From contig NZ_JAFBCX010000003.1 of assembly GCF_016907955.1 (NCBI RefSeq), positions 248,001 to 312,000 on the forward strand: a stretch of DNA of 64,000 bases, given 5' to 3'. Below are positions 51,831 to 59,573 of this stretch, piece after piece. Positions within the stretch are counted from its first letter, which is position 1, and the number at the start of each line of letters is the position of its first letter. A model generated the notes under the pieces. It had not been told where the DNA came from and did no database searches. It saw only the letters and a list, made by a program, of their open reading frames with translations. A program made the position numbers and the translations under genes. The DNA is from Lentzea nigeriaca (lineage in GTDB: Bacteria > Actinomycetota > Actinomycetes > Mycobacteriales > Pseudonocardiaceae).

Positions 51831-52145
51831 TGCCGATTCCCTTACGGGGCAAAGAAGTACGGAACCGGGTCACCGACAGTGATCATGCGCGGCGCTCACC
51901 GGGTGTCACCCGTTGCGCCGCCTCGTTGGACCGCTTCGCCGAACGGACGAGCCGAACGCAGTCACGCCGCTACTCCGGTCGTCATCGGCCCCAGGGATCA
52001 CGTTGGGCCGAACGAGTGAAAACCGCGTTTTCGAGATCGCGACTTACCCCGATGAGGCGATATACCCTACGGCCGGTGCCGCTCTTTGGGGGAGATCAGG
52101 TGACCGCTGTGGAATGACACGTACAGCTATTTTCGGGGGAGTCAG
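51831..52145. other. Intergenic control region between the cluster and its LuxR gene
   Basis: About 315 bases without a credible gene between the divergent cluster and regulator starts. Apart from the palindrome block just left of it, I see only the ribosome site GGGGGAGTCAG before 52146. The last 150 bases are A/T-richer than their neighbours, as expected for a promoter zone. Confidence 0.4.
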
Positions 52146-52859
52146 ATGACTCAGGTGGAACACGCGGCCCTACCAAGCCTGCGCCGCGGCCACGACATCG
52201 CGGTCCTGCACAGACCTGCGACAGTCACGGTGGTGCTGGCCGACACGCAGCCAGCCATCAGGCACGGCGTGCGTTCCGTGCTCGAACGCGTGGACGGCGT
52301 TTCCGTTGTAGGTGAAGCTTCTACTTCTTCGGACGTTCTCGCGGAGACAATGCGGTGCCAACCCGACGTCCTCGTCATCGACGTCGACACCGTGGGAGCC
52401 GGAAACTGCCTATTAGTGGAGCAAATAACGCGCGCATGCCCCGAAACGGGCATCCTGGTCTTCAGCGCGCTTGATTGTGACGCGACCGTCCTCGCCGCGA
52501 TTCGGGCGGGCGCGCGCGGCTATTTGTTGAAGAACGCGGACCCCGCCCAGATCGTGCGCGGCATCCAGGCCGTCGCGGCGGGCGAGTTCCTCATCGGCAA
52601 GACCATCGCCGCCCGCTTCGGCACCCTCATGCACCCGGTGGCGGGACAACCGCCGTACCCGTTCCCCCAACTCACCGGCAAGGAGCGGGAGGTCCTCGAC
52701 AGGATCGCGGCCGGCCGGTCGAACGTCGCCATCGCGCGGGAGTTCGCGCTCGCCTCGAAGACCATCAGCAACCGGGTGTCCTCGATCTTCGCGAAGCTCG
52801 GTGTGGCGGACCGCGCCCAGGCGATCGTCCTCGCCCGCGACGCGGGACTGGGGCGGTAG
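52146..52859 (+). CDS. NarL/FixJ-type response regulator, probable cluster regulator
   Basis: 237 residues; ATG at 52146 after GGGGGAGTCAG. Receiver domain ~25-145: acidic site VTVVLADTQPAIRHGVRSVL, phosphorylation Asp in VLVIDVDTVG, and the Lys of GYLLKNADPAQIVRGI. LuxR HTH ~175-235: LTGKEREVLDRIAAGRSNVA and KTISNRVSSIFAKLGVADRA. No sensor kinase gene is adjacent, so it is an orphan; some such receivers respond to end products instead of phosphorylation. It is divergent from the N-hydroxylase operon and is the natural candidate to bind the palindromes at 51805 and 45390. Confidence 0.88.
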   Translation: MTQVEHAALPSLRRGHDIAVLHRPATVTVVLADTQPAIRHGVRSVLERVDGVSVVGEASTSSDVLAETMRCQPDVLVIDVDTVGAGNCLLVEQITRACPETGILVFSALDCDATVLAAIRAGARGYLLKNADPAQIVRGIQAVAAGEFLIGKTIAARFGTLMHPVAGQPPYPFPQLTGKEREVLDRIAAGRSNVAIAREFALASKTISNRVSSIFAKLGVADRAQAIVLARDAGLGR

Positions 52860-52951
52860 TTCCTGATACAAAAGGGAAAGCCGCCCCTGTCGGCGGGGAA
52901 ACCCGCGAACCTACGCTCCGCCTCGTCGTCGAACGTCGATCGGAGTTGGGG

Positions 52952-53314
52952 ATGCCGACAGACCACGTGGACTTCCGCAGGCGCGAGCCGGAGAACCTCG
53001 TCCGCGAACACGGGCTCGACCTCAGGCTGCTGCACCCGTGGCCCGGCCTGGCCACACCGTTCCGCGGCGCCTGGTGCGTCCTGCGCCCAGGCGACCGCAC
53101 CGACACGCACCAGCACCGCGAGCAGGAGCTGTTCATCGCGATGGCGGGACGTGCCGAGGTGGTCGTGGGCGAACGCACCCACGTGATCGCGGCGGGTGAC
53201 CTGATGCTGATGCCCGGCGACGTCGACCACCACGTCCTCAACCCGAACGACGAGGACTTCTCGTACTACGCGATCTGGTGGGACGGCGTGATGGCCGAGG
53301 AGTACCTGGCGTGA
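52952..53314 (+). CDS. Free-standing cupin, predicted partner of the MetRS-like protein
   Basis: 120 residues; ATG at 52952 with GGAG six bases before it. The cupin core carries HQHREQE (His-x-His and Glu) and HHVLNP, a 3-His/1-Glu-like metal site. The flanks PFRGAWCVLRPGDRTDTHQH and DEDFSYYAIWWDG resemble, from memory, the cupin half of the cupin-MetRS-like hydrazine synthetases; IWWD near the end is characteristic. In those enzymes the metal-bound cupin does the N-N rearrangement of an ester intermediate made by the MetRS-like half. Its separation here from the MetRS-like gene would be a split form. GTGA overlap with the next gene. Confidence 0.8.
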   Translation: MPTDHVDFRRREPENLVREHGLDLRLLHPWPGLATPFRGAWCVLRPGDRTDTHQHREQELFIAMAGRAEVVVGERTHVIAAGDLMLMPGDVDHHVLNPNDEDFSYYAIWWDGVMAEEYLA

Positions 53315-53634
53315 TCGACTACAACGGCCGCAAGTTCCGCAAGCCCGACAGCGACCCGCACACCGTCGCCGAGTACCACCAGGAAGGCGACCTCGTCTGG
53401 GCCGACTTCGCCGGTGGCACCGTCCGCCGCGGCTCGATCGCCGGGACGCGCGCCCCGGACGGCACCCTCCACATGGGATACACGATGGTGCTCACGAACG
53501 GCGAGGTGATCTGCGGGCACACCGTGAACACACCCGAGTTCACGGCAGAAGGCCGCCTGCGGTTGCGCGAGGAGTGGGAGCGCTACGGCCCGCACGCCGC
53601 CGCGGGAACGTCCTTCATCGACGAGGTCGGCTGA
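53311..53634 (+). CDS. Small beta-barrel protein of the 'N-acetylglutamate synthase' misnamed family
   Basis: 107 residues; GTG at 53311 overlaps the cupin stop as GTGA. IDYNGRKFRKPDSDPHTVAE, EGDLVWADFAGGTVRRGSIA, DGTLHMGYTMVLTNGEVICG and LRLREEWERYG form the even beta repeats of a small lipocalin-like barrel. Databases often label this family N-acetylglutamate synthase, but there is no GNAT fold or acetyl-CoA loop, so I would not use that name. It may bind a small molecule. Coupling to the cupin suggests a role in, or self-protection from, the cluster's chemistry. Confidence 0.65.
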   Translation: MIDYNGRKFRKPDSDPHTVAEYHQEGDLVWADFAGGTVRRGSIAGTRAPDGTLHMGYTMVLTNGEVICGHTVNTPEFTAEGRLRLREEWERYGPHAAAGTSFIDEVG

Positions 53635-53635
53635 C

Positions 53636-54586
53636 TCACCCGCACGATCCGCGGGCGATCAAGCTGGGTTGGAAGACGATCCGCTCCGGTGCCGTGGGCT
53701 CCTCGACGACGAGCTCCGCGGCCCTGCGCCCCATCTCGTACGACGGCTGGGCGACCACGCTGATCCCGAGCGTGCTCGCCCACGGGAAGTCGTCCACGGT
53801 CAGGAAACCGACGTCGTCGGGCATCTTGAGATCCCGAGCGGTCAGTGCCGCGTGGACGGCCGCGGTCAGCCGGCCGGTCGTGCACACCACGGCGTCAACA
53901 CGGTGCAGCAACGAGCCGACAGCGGCATCCACCTCGTCCTCGTTCTCCACGAGGACCTCCTGCGGCTGCGGCAGACCGCTCTCGGCGAGGCCCTGCCGCA
54001 GTCCTTCCACGCGCTTGACCTGAGTCGGCCGATGGCTGCCGCTCACGACTCCCACCCGCGACCGGCCGCAGTCCGTCAGGTGCGCTGCCATCAACCTCCC
54101 GGCCGCGACGTCGTCGAGGCTCACCGAGTGCAGCCCTGGGGCGGTGCGCGCGACGATCACGCACGGTGTGCCGTTCTCCGCCATCCGCCGTGCGTGGTCG
54201 TCGGCGGTCTCGTCGGCGGTGGTGATCAGGCCGCGCACCCGGTGCTGGTCCATCGCCCGCACCTGGGCGGCTTCCCGGTCGGTGCGGCGGTAGGTGTTGG
54301 CCAGCATGACCGGACTGTCGTTGGCCGCGGCCACCTCGTCGACACCCCGGATCAGGTCCAGGTAGAACGGACTGCTCAGGTCGCGGATGATCACGCCGAT
54401 CGTGCTCGACCGGCCGGCGAAGATGCTCTTCGTGAGCGCGTTCGGGCTGTAGCCGAGGCTTTCGGCGGACGCCCACACCTTCGCGGCGGTCGACTCGGCG
54501 ACGAGGCCGCCGTTCAGCACTCGGGAGACCGTCGCCGTCGACACTCCCGCGTGCACGGCGACGTCACCGATCGTCACTCGCTTCAT
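53636..54586 (-). CDS. LacI-family transcriptional regulator
   Basis: 316 residues. The HTH is KRVTIGDVAVHAGVSTATVS (~2-21) and the hinge VLNGGLVAESTAAKVWASAE, SLGYSPNALTKSI; the periplasmic-binding-protein-like ligand domain follows (SSTIGVIIRDLSSPFYLDLI to QPSYEMGRRAAELVVEE). Slightly short of the usual ~335-340 residues. Its start lies 23 bases inside the amidohydrolase gene, so it is the third gene of a DAO/amidohydrolase/regulator operon and probably controls that operon. The ligand is unknown. Confidence 0.9.
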   Translation of the reverse strand: MKRVTIGDVAVHAGVSTATVSRVLNGGLVAESTAAKVWASAESLGYSPNALTKSIFAGRSSTIGVIIRDLSSPFYLDLIRGVDEVAAANDSPVMLANTYRRTDREAAQVRAMDQHRVRGLITTADETADDHARRMAENGTPCVIVARTAPGLHSVSLDDVAAGRLMAAHLTDCGRSRVGVVSGSHRPTQVKRVEGLRQGLAESGLPQPQEVLVENEDEVDAAVGSLLHRVDAVVCTTGRLTAAVHAALTARDLKMPDDVGFLTVDDFPWASTLGISVVAQPSYEMGRRAAELVVEEPTAPERIVFQPSLIARGSCG

Positions 54587-55925
54587 CCGCGACCAGCCTG
54601 CCTTCCCGCACGACGATCCTGCCGTTGATCATGACGACCCGGACATTGTCCAGCGCCGCCGGGTCGGTCACCACCAGGTCCGCGACCGCCCCCGGCACGA
54701 TCCGGCCACGCCGGGGCGCGAGTCCGGGGAACGTGTCGGCGACCGCGGACGTGGCCATCGCGATCGCGGCGGGCAGGCCGACCACGCCCGCCTTGGTCGC
54801 GCGGTCGATCGCCAGCAGGATCGGGTCGTGGTGGCCGGCCGCGTAGTCGGTCGAGATCGTGTCCACCAGGCCCGCCTCGAACAGGGCGAAGAGCAGGTCG
54901 GGGGTGAGGTCCGGCCGCCCACCCCGGAACGTGTCCAAAATGGACACATCGATGACCACTCCCCGTTCCTTCAGCCACTCCGCGTGCTCCAGCGCCTCCC
55001 GCGTCGTGAAGCTCGGGTGGTTGGAGTGCCCGGCGACCAGCCGCACGTCCGTCCTCGCGATCGCGGCGACCTGCGTCATCGACGCGGCAGCGTTGTGCAC
55101 GAGCACCGGGACGTCCAGTTCCCTGGCCTGGTCCGCCGCTTCGGACAGACCGCGCAGCGCGACGTCGAACGCGGGCAGCACCACACCGGACACGATCTCG
55201 CGGGCGTCGTCGACGGACAGCAGCCCGGCCAGCCCGGCACTCTCCAACGCCTGCTCCACCGCGTCGCGGTCGAACGCCGCGGTGCTGATGTGCCTGCCCA
55301 GCACCGCGACCTTCAACTCGTTCGCCTGCGACCTGGTCACTCGGACACCTGTGCGCCGCGCGATCTCCTGAGGGATGTACAGGTAGCTCGCCCCGCCGCC
55401 GCCGAGCGTGTGCCCCGAGCCGATCTCGCCCAGCGCCACCGCTCCTTCGGCAACGGCCTGACGCGCGGTGAACGCCCTGTCGGCGTCGGTGAGGCCGCCA
55501 CCGTCGGTGATCCTCGCCGCCTCCAGGCACGCGGGTACGTTGCAGGAGGCCGCTTTCACGTTGACCGGATGCGCTTCGTCAGTCCTGGCAACGGCTTCCG
55601 CGGTGATGAACCCGTCGACGCAGAGCACCGTCGTCGTGCCCTCCAGCAGATGCCGGTCGAGGTTCGCGTTCACCTGCCGGTGCGGCAACGGTTCGTGGCC
55701 GCTCGGGAACAGCGGCCCGTACGCCGTGCCGTGCGTGTGGTTGTTGATCAGGCCGGGGATCACCAGCATTCCTTGCGCGTCAACGACTTCCGCCGACGGG
55801 TAGGCACCGTTGCCCGGCTCGACGATCTCGCGGACCGCGTCGCCCTCGATGACGACGTCGACGCCGCGCCGCGGTTCGGTGCCCCGGCCGTCGACCAGGT
55901 CGCCGCCGCGCACGATCGTCGTCAT
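54564..55925 (-). CDS. Amidohydrolase-superfamily enzyme
   Basis: 453 residues; ATG at 55925 overlaps the DAO stop as ATGA, so a longer in-frame start was rejected. The metal site is visible as HTH in PGLINNHTHGTAYGP (~60), a second His pair in LVAGHSNHPSFTT, and the catalytic-type Asp in TISTDYAAGHHDPI. N- and C-terminal strands form the usual composite beta domain (PGAVADLVVTDPAALDNVRV, MINGRIVVREGR). Overall it is closest to the imidazolonepropionase/enamidase/D-aminoacylase type branch. It likely opens a cyclic amide or amidine; substrate is unknown. Operon with a DAO oxidase and a LacI regulator indicates catabolism. Confidence 0.82.
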   Translation of the reverse strand: MTTIVRGGDLVDGRGTEPRRGVDVVIEGDAVREIVEPGNGAYPSAEVVDAQGMLVIPGLINNHTHGTAYGPLFPSGHEPLPHRQVNANLDRHLLEGTTTVLCVDGFITAEAVARTDEAHPVNVKAASCNVPACLEAARITDGGGLTDADRAFTARQAVAEGAVALGEIGSGHTLGGGGASYLYIPQEIARRTGVRVTRSQANELKVAVLGRHISTAAFDRDAVEQALESAGLAGLLSVDDAREIVSGVVLPAFDVALRGLSEAADQARELDVPVLVHNAAASMTQVAAIARTDVRLVAGHSNHPSFTTREALEHAEWLKERGVVIDVSILDTFRGGRPDLTPDLLFALFEAGLVDTISTDYAAGHHDPILLAIDRATKAGVVGLPAAIAMATSAVADTFPGLAPRRGRIVPGAVADLVVTDPAALDNVRVVMINGRIVVREGRLVADEASDDR

Positions 55926-56977
55926 CGCTCGAACCGCTCGAAGCGGAACGCCGCCAGCGCGTCGTCGGAGTCCTCGCCGAGCACCTCGGCGGCGACGAGC
56001 TCGCCCGCGTGCAGGCACAACGTCACTCCGCTGTGCGACACGGCGAAGAAGTAGTTGGGCAGGTCGGCCACCCGCCCCAGGACAGGCAATCCGTCGCCGG
56101 GGATCGGCCGCTCCCCCGTGCGCACGCTCTCGACCTTCGCCGCCCGAATGCCGGGGCAGAGCGACGTGGCGGCCCGCACCAGCTCGTCCACCGCCTCCTG
56201 GCCGCCCCGGTCGACCTCGCTGGAGTGCAACAGGATCCGGCCGTCACCCTCTGGTCTCATGTGGACGTCCGGCGCGTGCACCACCCTCGACAACGGCACC
56301 GCTACAGGAGACGTGTACACGAGCACGCACGGCAGGTTGCGCATCGGCAACGCAAGCCCGGCCATCGCGGCGACCTCGGCCGCCTTCGGCCCCGCGCAGT
56401 TCACGACGGCGTCCGCGGTGAGCACCCGGCCGGACTCCAGCCGCACGGCCCGCACGGCCTCGCCACTCAGGTCCAGCCCGATCACGGCGTCGCCCGCCAC
56501 CACGTCGACCTCCCTCGACAGCAGATGCGCTATCAACCGCGTCGGCTCGACCCATCCCTCGTCGGGGTAGTAGGCGATGCCGTCGGCCGGGAGCCGGTCC
56601 GCGGCGACGCCCGGTTCCAGGTCCAGCGCCTCGGCACGGGTCAGCAACGTGGCCTCGTAGCCGAGCGCGACGAGACCGTCGACCTTCGCGCTCAGCCCTG
56701 CCTCGTCGGTGGTCCACTCGATGCCGCCGCCACCGTGGTACCAGTCGCCGGGCGGGAACTCGGCCGCCAACCGTTGGTGCGCCGCCATTCCCGCGACGTT
56801 GAGCTCGTGGTAGACGAGCGGCCGCTTGTCGCGCGAGTTGACCCACGAGAACGACGCCCCAGACGTTCCCGAGCCCGGCGCACCGGCGTCGACGACCGTC
56901 ACCGTCGCTCCGCGCCGCACGAGCGCCGCCGCCACCGCCGCGCCGTAGACGCCGGCACCCACCACGATGATCCGCAT
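55922..56977 (-). CDS. DAO-family FAD-dependent oxidoreductase (glycine oxidase / D-amino acid dehydrogenase type)
   Basis: 351 residues from ATG 56977 (GGAGGTGCGGG upstream; a start 42 bases earlier would lie in the operator and is rejected). FAD site MRIIVVGAGVYGAAVAAALV; DAO end motif GERPIPGDGLPVLGRVADLP, then NYFFAVSHSGVTLCLHAGEL. Substrate candidates are secondary or D-amino acids. First gene of a three-gene catabolic operon. It is not closely similar to the cluster's DAO enzyme at 47905-48948, so they are separate systems. Confidence 0.85.
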   Translation of the reverse strand: MRIIVVGAGVYGAAVAAALVRRGATVTVVDAGAPGSGTSGASFSWVNSRDKRPLVYHELNVAGMAAHQRLAAEFPPGDWYHGGGGIEWTTDEAGLSAKVDGLVALGYEATLLTRAEALDLEPGVAADRLPADGIAYYPDEGWVEPTRLIAHLLSREVDVVAGDAVIGLDLSGEAVRAVRLESGRVLTADAVVNCAGPKAAEVAAMAGLALPMRNLPCVLVYTSPVAVPLSRVVHAPDVHMRPEGDGRILLHSSEVDRGGQEAVDELVRAATSLCPGIRAAKVESVRTGERPIPGDGLPVLGRVADLPNYFFAVSHSGVTLCLHAGELVAAEVLGEDSDDALAAFRFERFER

Positions 56978-57000
56978 CCCGCACCTCCGCGATCCGTTGA

Positions 57001-57028
57001 TGTAACTAGTTACATGCAACTAGTTACA
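57001..57028. promoter_or_regulatory. Two adjoining 14-bp palindromes, probable operator
   Basis: TGTAACTAGTTACA (57001-57014) is a perfect palindrome and is followed without a gap by TGCAACTAGTTACA (57015-57028), which differs by one base. The pair begins 24 bases upstream of the DAO start. The CTAG centre is common for GntR-type sites and possible for LacI-type ones; the operon's own LacI protein is the nearest candidate. Confidence 0.75.
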
Positions 57029-57420
57029 ACGTAGACCCGCACCTCGCAGTCAGTCAATTGCCCTGTTCTGCGGAAGATCAATGACAACGTTCCCAGCGGA
57101 CGCCTCGTCAAATCACCCGGTTGGCCCCAAACATCGTAATCCGGCGAAGTGGAACGTCATTGGCTTGGACCATTTACACCTCAACGCCGCAGGCCACGGC
57201 GACGCGCAGCACAACGGAAACCCCAGGTGCCGAAAGTCGTTGCCCCATTCGACAACCCCGCTCGGGACCAGAAGGGGTTGCGCACACCGCTAGGCTTGGA
57301 ATCTCAATTCGGTCCTGGATCAACAGCTTTCGTCCAGGTGCATGAGAAAATGCATGGAGTTTTCGGGGACCTCCGCATTTCGGTACATCAAGAATGCGCA
57401 GAGGAAGCGTGCGGACACCG
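57029..57420 (+). other. Long leader / intergenic region before the ureohydrolase operon
   Basis: About 390 bases with no credible gene and lower GC than the flanks. Its length and position suggest a structured 5' leader. CGGACG (57097-57102) and ACCCGGT (57115-57121) recall parts of the guanidine-III riboswitch, and CTAGG...GGTCC near 57291-57314 recalls guanidine-I, but in neither case are the other conserved blocks present, so no riboswitch is called. Confidence 0.4.
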
Positions 57421-58548
57421 ATGACTGAGCCCGGCGGCCAACCGTTGCACGACAATTACGGCCCGGAAGCCCGCAGTGCCGTCGAACGCGAGGCCGTGCT
57501 GCCGACGACCGGCTGGGAACGCGAGGTCGGCCGCGGCCTCGAACTGGGACTCCCCGCAGCAGACTCCATTGTGGACAGACGCATCCCGACGTTCTCCCGC
57601 GGCGAGCTGCCGCACTTCGCGGGCATCGACACGTTCCTCAAGGCGCCGTTCGTGGAGGACGTCCGCATGTGCGGCGAGTACGACGTGGTCGTGCTCGGCG
57701 CACCCTTCGACGGGGGCACCACCTACCGGCCGGGCACCCGGTTCGGGCCACAGGGCATCCGCAAGATCTCCGCGCTGTACGGCCCCTACAACTTCGAGCT
57801 CGGCGTGGACCTCCGCGAGTCCATCACGATCGCGGACGTCGGCGACGTGTTCACCATTCCCGGCAACATCGAGAAGACGTTCGACCAGATCAGCAAGGCG
57901 GTCGGGCACGTGTACGCGTCGGGCGCCTTTCCGGTGGTGCTCGGGGGCGACCACTCGATCGGCTATCCCACCGTGCGCGGTGTTTCCGGGCACCTGCGCG
58001 GAAATCTCGGCATCATCCACTTCGACCGGCACGTCGACACCCAGGAAACCGATCTCGACGAGCGGATGCACACGACGCCGTGGTTCCACGCGACGGACAT
58101 CCCGAACGTGCCGGCGCGCAACCTCGTCCAGATCGGCATCGGCGGCTGGCAGGCGCCTCGCCCCGGCGTGCAGGTCGGGCGCGAGCGCGGCACGACGATC
58201 ATGACGGTGACCGACTGCGTGGAGATGGGCATCGAGGCCGCCGCGCACCGGGCGCTGGACGTGGCTTGGGACGGCGCGGAAGCCGTCTGGCTCAGCTTCG
58301 ACGTCGACTGCCTCGACGCGGCGTTCGTGCCCGGCACCGGCTGGCCGGAACCCGGCGGGTTCCTGCCCCGCGAGGTGCTCAAGTTCATCCAGCTGGTCGC
58401 CGCGCAGCCGCTCGCCGGCATCGAGGTCGTCGAGTGCTCTCCCCCGTACGACCAGGCGGAGATCACGTCGTTGATCGCCACCAGGGTCATCTGCGACACC
58501 CTCGGCTGCCTCGTCCGCGCGGGCCACCTCCCTCGCCACGCGGGCTGA
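57421..58548 (+). CDS. Agmatinase-family ureohydrolase, possibly a guanidine hydrolase
   Basis: 375 residues from ATG 57421 (an in-frame ATG at 57394 is possible). The binuclear metal site is seen in VVLGGDHSIGYP (~176), IHFDRHVDTQ (~200) and SFDVDCLDAAFVPGTGWPEP (~295). The usual DAHxD appears as DRHVD; the metal-ligand Asp and His are kept, but Ala is Arg. It is ~60 residues longer than typical agmatinases, with an N-terminal extension. Length, DRHVDTQ and GTGWPEPGG fit what I recall of the Ni-dependent guanidine hydrolases (GdmH, Sll1077-like). The reaction would give urea from guanidine or a guanidino compound. It heads an operon with an ABC importer. No nickel chaperone gene is in view. 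Confidence 0.8.
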   Translation: MTEPGGQPLHDNYGPEARSAVEREAVLPTTGWEREVGRGLELGLPAADSIVDRRIPTFSRGELPHFAGIDTFLKAPFVEDVRMCGEYDVVVLGAPFDGGTTYRPGTRFGPQGIRKISALYGPYNFELGVDLRESITIADVGDVFTIPGNIEKTFDQISKAVGHVYASGAFPVVLGGDHSIGYPTVRGVSGHLRGNLGIIHFDRHVDTQETDLDERMHTTPWFHATDIPNVPARNLVQIGIGGWQAPRPGVQVGRERGTTIMTVTDCVEMGIEAAAHRALDVAWDGAEAVWLSFDVDCLDAAFVPGTGWPEPGGFLPREVLKFIQLVAAQPLAGIEVVECSPPYDQAEITSLIATRVICDTLGCLVRAGHLPRHAG

Positions 58549-58586
58549 AAGCCCTTCCACACAACAGAATCTCATTGGAGTTCGGT

Positions 58587-59573
58587 TTGACTTCCCGCTG
58601 CATCAGCCGTTTCCTCATCGCACTCGTTCTGCTGTGCGCCACGGCATGCACATCGACCCCGGCGTCCGCCGGCAAGATCACGCTCGGGTTGAGCGCGTGG
58701 CCCGGCTGGTTCCCGTGGCAGGTCGCGCAGGAGCAGGAGCTCTTCCGCCGCAACGGAATCGACGTCGAGCTCAAGTACTTCGACAGCTACACCGACAGCC
58801 TCAACGCGTTGTCGAGCGGCGCGATCGACGCCAACAGCCAGACACTCAACGACACGCTCGCGTCGGTCAGCGGTGGCGCGCAGCAGACGATAGTGCTCGT
58901 CAACGACAACTCCACGGGCAACGACCAGGTGATCGCCCGTGAAGGCATCTCGGGCATCGCGGACCTGAAGGGCAAGAAGGTCGCCGTCGAGCAGGGCACC
59001 GTCGACCACTACCTGCTGCTGCTCGCACTCACCGAAGCCGGTCTGTCGCAGAAGGACATCGAGCTCGTGCCGCTCGCCACCGACGCGGCGGCGGCGGCGT
59101 TCGTCGCGGGCAAGGTCGACGCGGTCGGTGCCTTCGCGCCCTTCACCACCACCGCGCTGCAACGCGCGGGCAGCCGTGCCATCGCGACCTCCGCCGAGTT
59201 CCCCGGTGCCATCCCCGACCACCTCGTGGTGTCCCGCGAGTTCGCGAAGAACCGCCAGCAGGCGGCGCAGGCGTTGGTGAACACCTGGTTCGACACGCTC
59301 GACTGGATCAAGCAGAACAACGACAAGGCCGTCGAGATCATGGCCAGGCGCGGCGGCGTGAGCGTGGCCGACTACCGGACCTACGACGCGGGCACGACCA
59401 TCTTCACGTTGCAGCAGAACATCGACGCTTTCACGCCGGGCGTCACGCCCACGCACCTCAACCACCAGGCCGGTCAGATCGCGGACTTCATGGTGAACAC
59501 CGGGCTCACGCAGAAACGGCCGTCGCTGGACGGGCTGTTCGACGACAGGTTCGTCAAGGCGGTGCGGAGTTGA
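58587..59573 (+). CDS. ABC importer substrate-binding protein, nitrate/taurine/sulfonate type
   Basis: 328 residues; TTG start at 58587 with GGAG six bases before it. The signal sequence TSRCISRFLIALVLLCATAC ends in a weak lipobox (ATAC). The mature part is an SsuA/THI5-like binding protein: LGLSAWPGWFPWQVAQEQEL, FFRRNGIDVELKYF-like opening, GIADLKGKKVAVEQGTVDHY and LVVSREFAKNRQQAAQALVN. The family binds small ions or molecules such as nitrate, taurine, sulfonates, urea-like and pyrimidine compounds. In context the ligand should be the ureohydrolase substrate, a guanidino compound; that is inference. It overlaps the permease start by four bases (TTGA). Confidence 0.85.
   Translation: MTSRCISRFLIALVLLCATACTSTPASAGKITLGLSAWPGWFPWQVAQEQELFRRNGIDVELKYFDSYTDSLNALSSGAIDANSQTLNDTLASVSGGAQQTIVLVNDNSTGNDQVIAREGISGIADLKGKKVAVEQGTVDHYLLLLALTEAGLSQKDIELVPLATDAAAAAFVAGKVDAVGAFAPFTTTALQRAGSRAIATSAEFPGAIPDHLVVSREFAKNRQQAAQALVNTWFDTLDWIKQNNDKAVEIMARRGGVSVADYRTYDAGTTIFTLQQNIDAFTPGVTPTHLNHQAGQIADFMVNTGLTQKRPSLDGLFDDRFVKAVRS

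Noticed and set aside
53311-53634. N-acetylglutamate synthase
   Set aside because: The name is common for this family, but the sequence has no GNAT acetyl-CoA motif and is only 107 residues.
57270-57400. Guanidine-I (ykkC) riboswitch
   Set aside because: CTAGG and GGTCC are present, but the conserved GAGAG, ACACGG and CCCGGGAGA blocks are not.
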